The notes below the pieces were generated by a model. The model saw nothing but the letters and a program-made list of their open reading frames with translations. It searched no databases and was not told the origin of the DNA. Made by a program: the position numbers and the translations under genes. Below are positions 1-3,757 of a stretch of 5,347 nucleotides of DNA, piece by piece; the stretch's first letter is position 1, and each line of letters begins with the position of its first letter. The DNA is from Nitratiruptor sp. (lineage in GTDB: Bacteria > Campylobacterota > Campylobacteria > Campylobacterales > Nitratiruptoraceae), in contig WGBB01000085.1 of assembly GCA_015494505.1 (NCBI GenBank), positions 1 through 5,347 of the forward strand. The letters run 5' to 3'.

Positions 1-297
1 GAAGAGCTGGCTATGAAAGGGGTGCTTTCAGTCATACGCCAGCACCAAAGGGAGCTGGCCTTCATGGGGATTCGCGACAAATCTCCTCTGTATAACACCG
101 AGTTGGTGCGCTTCATTGAATATGGCAATATCATAGAGCTTGCCGAAGCGATGGTGGTGGCGGCCCTACAGCGGAATGAATCGCGCGGCGCCCACTATCG
201 CAAGGACCATCCCGAGCCAAAAGAGCATTTCAAAGCCCATTCGCACGTATGGAAAGAGGATGGCGTTTTGTGTGCCGATTTCAAGGAGGTGCCATGA
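1..297 (+). CDS. sdhA: Succinate dehydrogenase/fumarate reductase flavoprotein subunit, C-terminal part
   Basis: This is the 3' end of a gene whose start lies upstream of the window; the frame is open from base 1, and the ATG at 13 is internal. The 98 visible residues form the C-terminal domain of the FAD-binding subunit that interconverts succinate and fumarate. The family hallmark ESRGAHYR is at visible residues 60-67, followed by an acidic/proline stretch (DHPEP) and a W at 84. It is preceded by the helical segment typical of the family (NTELVRFIEYGNIIELAEAM). The FAD-binding region and the active-site His and Arg lie outside the window. The TGA stop overlaps the next gene's ATG, so it is coupled to the iron-sulfur subunit. 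The direction of catalysis cannot be told from this piece, so frdA or the methylmenaquinol-type mfrA are equally valid names. Confidence 0.9.
   Translation, partial: EELAMKGVLSVIRQHQRELAFMGIRDKSPLYNTELVRFIEYGNIIELAEAMVVAALQRNESRGAHYRKDHPEPKEHFKAHSHVWKEDGVLCADFKEVP
283..290 (+). promoter_or_regulatory. Ribosome binding site that sets the sdhB start
   Basis: AAGGAGGT, a near-perfect Shine-Dalgarno, lies inside the last codons of the flavoprotein gene, three bases before the ATG at 294. The same frame also has an ATG at 249. That start would add 15 residues unlike the family N-terminus and has no comparable RBS, so 294 is chosen. Confidence 0.8.
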
Positions 298-995
298 GGC
301 TTCGCATCAGACGCTACCATCCCCACTTCGAGCCGCCAAGCATCGATATGGAGTATGAAATTAGCGGCGGCGGCACGCTTTTGGAAGCCCTCGAAGAGAT
401 AAAGCAAAAAAGAGATAGGACGCTGAGCTTCTCATCCATGTGCCGTAGCGGTGTCTGCGGCAGCTGTGCCGTGCGCGTCAACGGCAAGGAGGAGCTTGCT
501 TGCACCTACAAGCCCAAAGACGGCGACTATATCGAGCCGCTTTCGGTCGTGGGCGTACTGCGCGATCTTATAGGAGATTTTAATAGTTCTTTGGCTACAC
601 TAAAAAAAGCGCAAGCATATCCAGTGCAGATGCACAGCGGTATGAGCGAAGAGGATGAGCGCCACATAGAGCGCCAGAGCGACTGTATCCTCTGCCATAG
701 CTGCTATAGCAGCTGTCCGGTGTATGAGACGAATTCCTCCTTTTTGGGGCCTTTCGCGCTATCACGTGCCTATCGCTACGTGGCCGATAGCCGCGAAGAG
801 AACAAAAAAGCGCATATCGACGCCGTGGTGCAAAATGGCATCTGGGACTGTACGCTGTGCGGCAACTGCACGGCGGTCTGTCCGCAAGGGATCGATCCCA
901 AAAACGACATCTTAGTTTTGCAAAGCTGGGCGGCCAAATTTGGTCATGTCAATCCCAATCTCGGGAATTTCGGAAGTTTTGGATTGGAGTTTTGA
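294..995 (+). CDS. sdhB: Succinate dehydrogenase/fumarate reductase iron-sulfur subunit with an extra cluster cysteine
   Basis: This 233-residue protein carries electrons between the flavin of SdhA and the quinone or other acceptor site. The N-terminal ferredoxin-like domain has the [2Fe-2S] ligands C50, C55, C58 and C70 (CRSGVCGSC then C). The C-terminal domain has CILCHSCYSSCP (C131, C134, C137, C141) and CTLCGNCTAVCP (C186, C189, C192, C196). In classical SdhB the second motif is C-x5-C-x3-CP with a non-cysteine at the place of C189, and it holds a [3Fe-4S] cluster. The extra C189 suggests a second [4Fe-4S], as known for non-classical (type E) enzymes such as those of Sulfolobus. The length matches a stand-alone SdhB with no fused CCG domain. 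No anchor subunit (SdhC/D or SdhE) follows, so it must lie upstream or elsewhere. Start 294 overlaps the sdhA stop; the TGA stop overlaps the next ATG. Confidence 0.93.
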   Translation: MRLRIRRYHPHFEPPSIDMEYEISGGGTLLEALEEIKQKRDRTLSFSSMCRSGVCGSCAVRVNGKEELACTYKPKDGDYIEPLSVVGVLRDLIGDFNSSLATLKKAQAYPVQMHSGMSEEDERHIERQSDCILCHSCYSSCPVYETNSSFLGPFALSRAYRYVADSREENKKAHIDAVVQNGIWDCTLCGNCTAVCPQGIDPKNDILVLQSWAAKFGHVNPNLGNFGSFGLEF

Positions 996-1666
996 TGGAG
1001 CGTGAACAGTATGATATAGAGCTCTTCTCGGCCGTTCCCAAATTCATCATCGACGACATCAACCGCTACGGCAAAATCGTGGAGTACTACAAGAATATGC
1101 CCGCGATGAGCAGCGACGATACGATGAAGTATTTCTACTTCATCATCGAAGGGCGCATCAAGGTCTACCAATTCAACTTCGAAACCTCCAAAGAGCAAAC
1201 TATAAAAATCCTCTCGCGGGGCGATATGTTCGATGTGATCGTGCTGATGGACGAAAAGCCCCACGAAGTGATCACCCACACCTACGAAGATAGCAAGGCT
1301 CTGCAGGTGCCTTTGGAGCGGGTGCGCGAATGGATCAACACCAACACAGATTTTCGCAGACTCTTTATGCGCTACGTAGCCGGCGAGATGCGCAATCTCG
1401 AAGAATTAGCCACGGATCTCAGCCTCCTTGATACTTCTACCCGTTTTATTAAATTGCTTCTTAAGCACTTCGACCCACAAAGTGCCAAACTTCGCCTCAT
1501 CCATGACCTCCCCCACGAAGAGCTGGCCTCCCTCATCGGTACGGTACGCCACGTGGTCAATCGCCATATCCAGGAACTTAAAAAAGATGGCTCACTGGAA
1601 GTGGAGCGCAAAAAGATCAAACTCACTAATATTGCCAACCTCCTTGATCGTTTGCAACTAAAGTAG
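995..1666 (+). CDS. Crp/Fnr-family transcriptional regulator, cysteine-free
   Basis: A 223-residue protein with the Crp/Fnr architecture. An N-terminal cyclic-nucleotide-binding-like beta-barrel spans about residues 15-110 (FYFIIEGRIKVYQF and LSRGDMFDV are recognisable). A dimerisation helix covers roughly 112-142, and a C-terminal winged helix-turn-helix covers roughly 148-210 (HEELASLIGTVRHVVNRHIQ). It contains no cysteine, so it cannot hold an FNR-type Fe-S cluster. The Arg-Ser pair that binds cAMP in CRP is not recognisable after GDMFDV. In the recognition helix the Glu conserved in CRP and FNR appears to be replaced by H186, while R190 is kept, so its operator is probably not a standard CRP or FNR box. 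The ATG overlaps the sdhB stop (TGATG), with GGAG at 986-989 five bases ahead; upstream in-frame ATGs lie inside sdhB. Coupling suggests it senses redox or respiratory state and controls this or a linked operon, but the ligand is unknown. Confidence 0.88.
   Translation: MEREQYDIELFSAVPKFIIDDINRYGKIVEYYKNMPAMSSDDTMKYFYFIIEGRIKVYQFNFETSKEQTIKILSRGDMFDVIVLMDEKPHEVITHTYEDSKALQVPLERVREWINTNTDFRRLFMRYVAGEMRNLEELATDLSLLDTSTRFIKLLLKHFDPQSAKLRLIHDLPHEELASLIGTVRHVVNRHIQELKKDGSLEVERKKIKLTNIANLLDRLQLK
1644..1657 (+). promoter_or_regulatory. Possible FNR/CRP-type operator half-match upstream of yfdX
   Basis: TTGATCGTTTGCAA matches the FNR consensus TTGAT-N4-ATCAA at 8 of 10 fixed positions. It lies in the last codons of the Crp/Fnr gene. 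Its centre (1650.5) is about 41 bases upstream of the start point predicted from the TAAAAT at 1679-1684, which is the class II activator position. The neighbouring regulator lacks the usual recognition-helix Glu, so another family member may be the reader. A chance match in coding sequence is quite possible. Confidence 0.25.
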
Positions 1667-1678
1667 CGGATCTATTAA

Positions 1679-1695
1679 TAAAATCGGACTAAAAT
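1679..1695 (+). promoter_or_regulatory. Candidate promoter for the yfdX operon
   Basis: Two TAAAAT boxes (1679-1684 and 1690-1695) lie in an AT-rich gap of 62 bases between the regulator and yfdX. Either could serve as a sigma-70 -10 element. No good TTGACA lies 16-18 bases upstream of either one, so the promoter would be weak or activator-dependent. The segment also holds a 7-bp AT-only inverted repeat (ATAAAAT at 1678-1684, ATTTTAT at 1694-1700) that could be an operator or chance. The start point is inferred, not seen. Confidence 0.35.
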
Positions 1696-1715
1696 TTTAT
1701 CGACCCAAAAATATC

Positions 1716-1723
1716 AAGGAGGT
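1716..1723 (+). promoter_or_regulatory. Ribosome binding site that sets the yfdX start
   Basis: AAGGAGGT lies five bases before the ATG at 1729. An in-frame TTG at 1723 overlaps the last base of this site and therefore cannot be served by it, which rules out the two-codon longer start. Confidence 0.8.
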
Positions 1724-1728
1724 TGATA

Positions 1729-2604
1729 ATGAAGAGACTACTTGTCTCGTTCGTAGCTGCCGGCTTGCTTGTAAGCGGTGCTTTCGCTTCTGCACAAACC
1801 AAAGCGGAATCCAACAAAGCTATCGCTCAGGCCAAAGCAAAGGTCCAAAAGGAGCAAAAAGAGCTCCATATCGTAAAAGAGGCAGTCGATGCCGTGGCTC
1901 TTACAAACAAGGTGCTCGCTGAGCTGGATAAAGGCGACAAAGACCAAGCCATCAAGGATTTGGAAAAAGCTATCGGTAAGCTCGAAGTGGTGCTGAGCGC
2001 TCCCAAAGCTCCCGCACTCATCCCAATCGATAGCTCCATCGAGATCGTCGATTTTCCTGGTAAAATCGAGGATATCAAGACTGCAGTTATCAGTGCCAAA
2101 GCGCTCTTGGCAGAAAACAAGATCCAAGAGGCTAGACGCATTCTCGATACACTGCGCAGCGAAATCGATCTGAAGATCATCAATCTGCCGCTAGCTTCCT
2201 ACCCTGCTGCTTTGAAACTGGCGGCCAAGTTCTTGCACGAAGGTCGTATCGATGAGGCCAAGAACGTGCTCAATCAAGCGCTGGCAACTTTCGTGGAAGT
2301 GGATGTGATCACACCTATTCCACTCCTGCAAGCGATCCATTTAGTAGAGGTGGCCAAGGATGAGGCCAAAAAGGATAAAAAAGCGGCTCTGGAACTACTC
2401 AAACAGGCAAAATATGACCTCAAAAAGGCTGAAGCGCTTGGCTATACCAGCGATTCGGACACCACATACAAGATGCTCGAAGATATGATTGAAAAAGTGG
2501 AAAAAGAGGTCAAAGGCAAAAACAAGGCTGAAAAACTCTTTGAAGAGTTGATAGCAAAACTCAAAGAGTTCAAAGAAAAAGCCATCAAAACACTCAACAA
2601 ATAA
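1729..2604 (+). CDS. yfdX: YfdX-family exported stress protein
   Basis: A 291-residue protein with a clear Sec signal peptide: MKR, a hydrophobic core at residues 4-19, then AFA/S (after 20) or ASA/Q (after 22) as cleavage sites. It is therefore expected in the periplasm. The mature part is almost wholly alpha-helical and very rich in Lys, Ala and Glu. The YfdX core is recognised by SSIEIVDFPGKIEDIKTAV (102-120), AKALLAENKIQEARRIL (123-139), LPLASYPAALKLAAKFL (153-169), EGRIDEAKNVLNQALATFV (171-189) and PIPLLQA (196-202). Residues 205-291 add a long charged helical tail, probably coiled coil. Enterobacterial YfdX is an acid-stress (EvgA-regulated) protein with reported chaperone-like behaviour, and its relatives occur beside hdeD in heat-resistance islands. 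The biochemical role is unsettled. It is first in a tight three-gene run; the next gene begins 10 bases after the stop. Confidence 0.85.
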   Translation: MKRLLVSFVAAGLLVSGAFASAQTKAESNKAIAQAKAKVQKEQKELHIVKEAVDAVALTNKVLAELDKGDKDQAIKDLEKAIGKLEVVLSAPKAPALIPIDSSIEIVDFPGKIEDIKTAVISAKALLAENKIQEARRILDTLRSEIDLKIINLPLASYPAALKLAAKFLHEGRIDEAKNVLNQALATFVEVDVITPIPLLQAIHLVEVAKDEAKKDKKAALELLKQAKYDLKKAEALGYTSDSDTTYKMLEDMIEKVEKEVKGKNKAEKLFEELIAKLKEFKEKAIKTLNK

Positions 2605-2614
2605 GGAGAGAAAA

Positions 2615-3061
2615 ATGGCAGTGATAGGATTTCACAAACTCGAAGAGCTTTTTCGAAGGGGTGCTAGCCTCGATATCAAAAAGGGACACGCAAAAGAGGT
2701 GACGGATATCGTGGAGCAAAAGCTCTACGACCTGCTTCTCATGGGACAAAAAGCGGCCAAGTACAACGGCCGTGACGTTATCTGGAAGTATGACCTGCCC
2801 ATCACCAAAGGGCTCGAAGAGACGATTAATGAGTTCAAAAAGCTCGAGCAAGAGCTGGAACTCCAAGACATTCTCGATCGCCTTGCCACCCATCCGCCGC
2901 TTTTGGAACTGGAGGCTGAACTGGAAAAGGCGCTGCCTGAGATTGTCGGCGGCTTGACGCTTGTGCTTGCTCGTATCATGAAAAAGATAGATGAAGAGAA
3001 CCGTGCCGTAAGCCATGAACTCATCGAGCGAGCCAAGGAGATCATGGATCTCACACTCTAA
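2615..3061 (+). CDS. DUF1931 histone-fold protein (tandem-fold bacterial histone relative)
   Basis: A 148-residue protein recognised as DUF1931, the family of the structurally known Aquifex aeolicus and Thermus histone-fold proteins. Hallmarks are FHKLEELFRRG near the start (6-16), AAKYNGRDVIWKYDLPITKG (47-66) with the NGRD motif at 51-54, KLEQELELQDILDRLATHPP (76-95) and the IVGGL turn (110-114). In this family one chain folds into two histone folds, roughly residues 4-82 and 84-148, so a monomer mimics a histone dimer. R53 and D60 sit where the loop-2 Arg and Asp of histone folds are expected. Whether it binds DNA is not established by sequence: the chain is strongly acidic overall. AAGGAG lies six bases before the ATG. 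It sits between yfdX (10-base gap) and hdeD (12-base gap), so it is probably co-expressed under stress. Confidence 0.85.
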   Translation: MAVIGFHKLEELFRRGASLDIKKGHAKEVTDIVEQKLYDLLLMGQKAAKYNGRDVIWKYDLPITKGLEETINEFKKLEQELELQDILDRLATHPPLLELEAELEKALPEIVGGLTLVLARIMKKIDEENRAVSHELIERAKEIMDLTL

Positions 3062-3073
3062 AAGGAGCTCGTT

Positions 3074-3667
3074 ATGGTAGGGTATCAATCGTATCTGAAG
3101 GATAAAAACAGAGAGTTTTTGGAAAAATTTTCCAAACATTCCAAAATCGCGGGAGTCATCTTCCTCCTGCTGGGTCTGGTGGGAATTTTCTATCCCGTGG
3201 TAATGAGCCTCACCACCGCCTATTTCGTGGCGTTTCTGTTTTTGCTCAGCGGCTTTATGATCGCTTTTCACACCTATAATACCGACAAGAAAGATTGGCT
3301 GGGATGGCTCAAAGCCTTCCTCTATTTGCTCACCGGTATTCTCGTGACTATCTATCCGATTCCGGGAGTTGCGGCGCTAGGTATCATCCTGGCTGTCTAC
3401 TTTTTTATGGATGGGTTTGCCTCCTTTGCGCTGGCCGGACAGCTCAAAGGACAAAAGTACAACTGGCTTATCGTCATTAACGCTATACTTTCTATTATTT
3501 TGGGTGTGATTTTTCTTGTCTACTGGCCTTTTGGGTCGCTGGTGCTTGTGGGGCTGTTTGTGGGGATTAGCCTCTTTTTTGACGGTATCGTGCTTCTTAC
3601 GATGAGCTCAGCCATCAAAAAACTCGAAAACTCCGAAGACTCTTCACAAGATTCTTCACAAGCATAA
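3074..3667 (+). CDS. hdeD: HdeD-family (DUF308) six-helix inner-membrane protein
   Basis: A 197-residue integral membrane protein with a short charged N-terminus (1-23) and six hydrophobic segments at about 24-41, 45-66, 79-96, 98-120, 131-151 and 154-178. The family pattern of three helix pairs is clear: each pair opens with an (L)xGxxxxxYP-type turn (GLVGIFYP 34-41, GILVTIYPIPG 88-98, GVIFLVYWPFG 144-154), and the loop DGFAS follows the fourth helix core. HdeD in E. coli supports acid resistance at high cell density, and relatives are found in the transmissible locus of stress tolerance with yfdX genes; the molecular activity is unknown. The tail after the last helix is hydrophilic and ends in a short DSSQ DSSQ duplication. 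AAAGGAG lies six bases before the ATG. Its stop codon is inside a hairpin that probably ends the operon. Confidence 0.88.
   Translation: MVGYQSYLKDKNREFLEKFSKHSKIAGVIFLLLGLVGIFYPVVMSLTTAYFVAFLFLLSGFMIAFHTYNTDKKDWLGWLKAFLYLLTGILVTIYPIPGVAALGIILAVYFFMDGFASFALAGQLKGQKYNWLIVINAILSIILGVIFLVYWPFGSLVLVGLFVGISLFFDGIVLLTMSSAIKKLENSEDSSQDSSQA
3638..3661 (+). repeat. Two-copy 12-bp tandem repeat in the hdeD 3' end
   Basis: GACTCTTCACAA is followed directly by GATTCTTCACAA, with one difference (C/T). The repeat encodes DSSQ twice at the C-terminus of the HdeD-like protein and keeps the frame. It looks like a small slippage duplication in a tail with little constraint. Confidence 0.8.
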
Positions 3668-3686
3668 AGGCTACGGCCTTTATGCT
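3661..3686 (+). terminator. Hairpin at the end of the yfdX operon, terminator without a T-tract
   Basis: AGCATAAAGGC (3661-3671) pairs perfectly with GCCTTTATGCT (3676-3686) around a TACG tetraloop, giving an 11-bp stem. The TAA stop of hdeD (3665-3667) lies inside the left arm. No run of T follows (TCCTGCG), so classic intrinsic termination is uncertain; it may instead act as a 3' end stabiliser or work with Rho. Its place at the end of a three-gene run and before a new promoter-like stretch supports a transcript boundary. Confidence 0.6.
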
Positions 3687-3723
3687 CCTGCGACAAAAGT
3701 AGCAGAAAATCTATCCCGCTTTC

Positions 3724-3731
3724 TATAAAAT
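3724..3731 (+). promoter_or_regulatory. Candidate -10 element for the DUF505-like gene
   Basis: TATAAAAT lies in the 90-base gap between hdeD and the next gene, with its last base 26 bases before the ATG at 3758. A start point near 3737-3739 would give a leader of about 20 bases holding AAAGGAG at 3746-3752. No convincing -35 hexamer is visible about 17 bases upstream. Together with the hairpin before it, this suggests that the last gene can be transcribed on its own. Confidence 0.45.
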
Positions 3732-3757
3732 CTGCAAAAAATCACAAAGGAGCATCT

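Noticed and set aside
249..293. Earlier ATG for the iron-sulfur subunit
   Set aside because: It would add 15 residues unlike any SdhB N-terminus, and the strong RBS at 283-290 points to 294.
944..1279. Minus-strand open frame rich in His, Asp and Val
   Set aside because: It is antisense to sdhB and the Crp/Fnr gene with no RBS or family resemblance; composition reflects the opposite strand's codons.
1690..1699. Palindrome TAAAATTTTA as a regulator operator
   Set aside because: It is short and AT-only in an AT-rich gap; chance is sufficient to explain it.
2594..3271. Open frame of 225 codons on the minus strand
   Set aside because: It covers the DUF1931 gene and the start of hdeD, both recognised families with RBSs on the + strand; it is a shadow.
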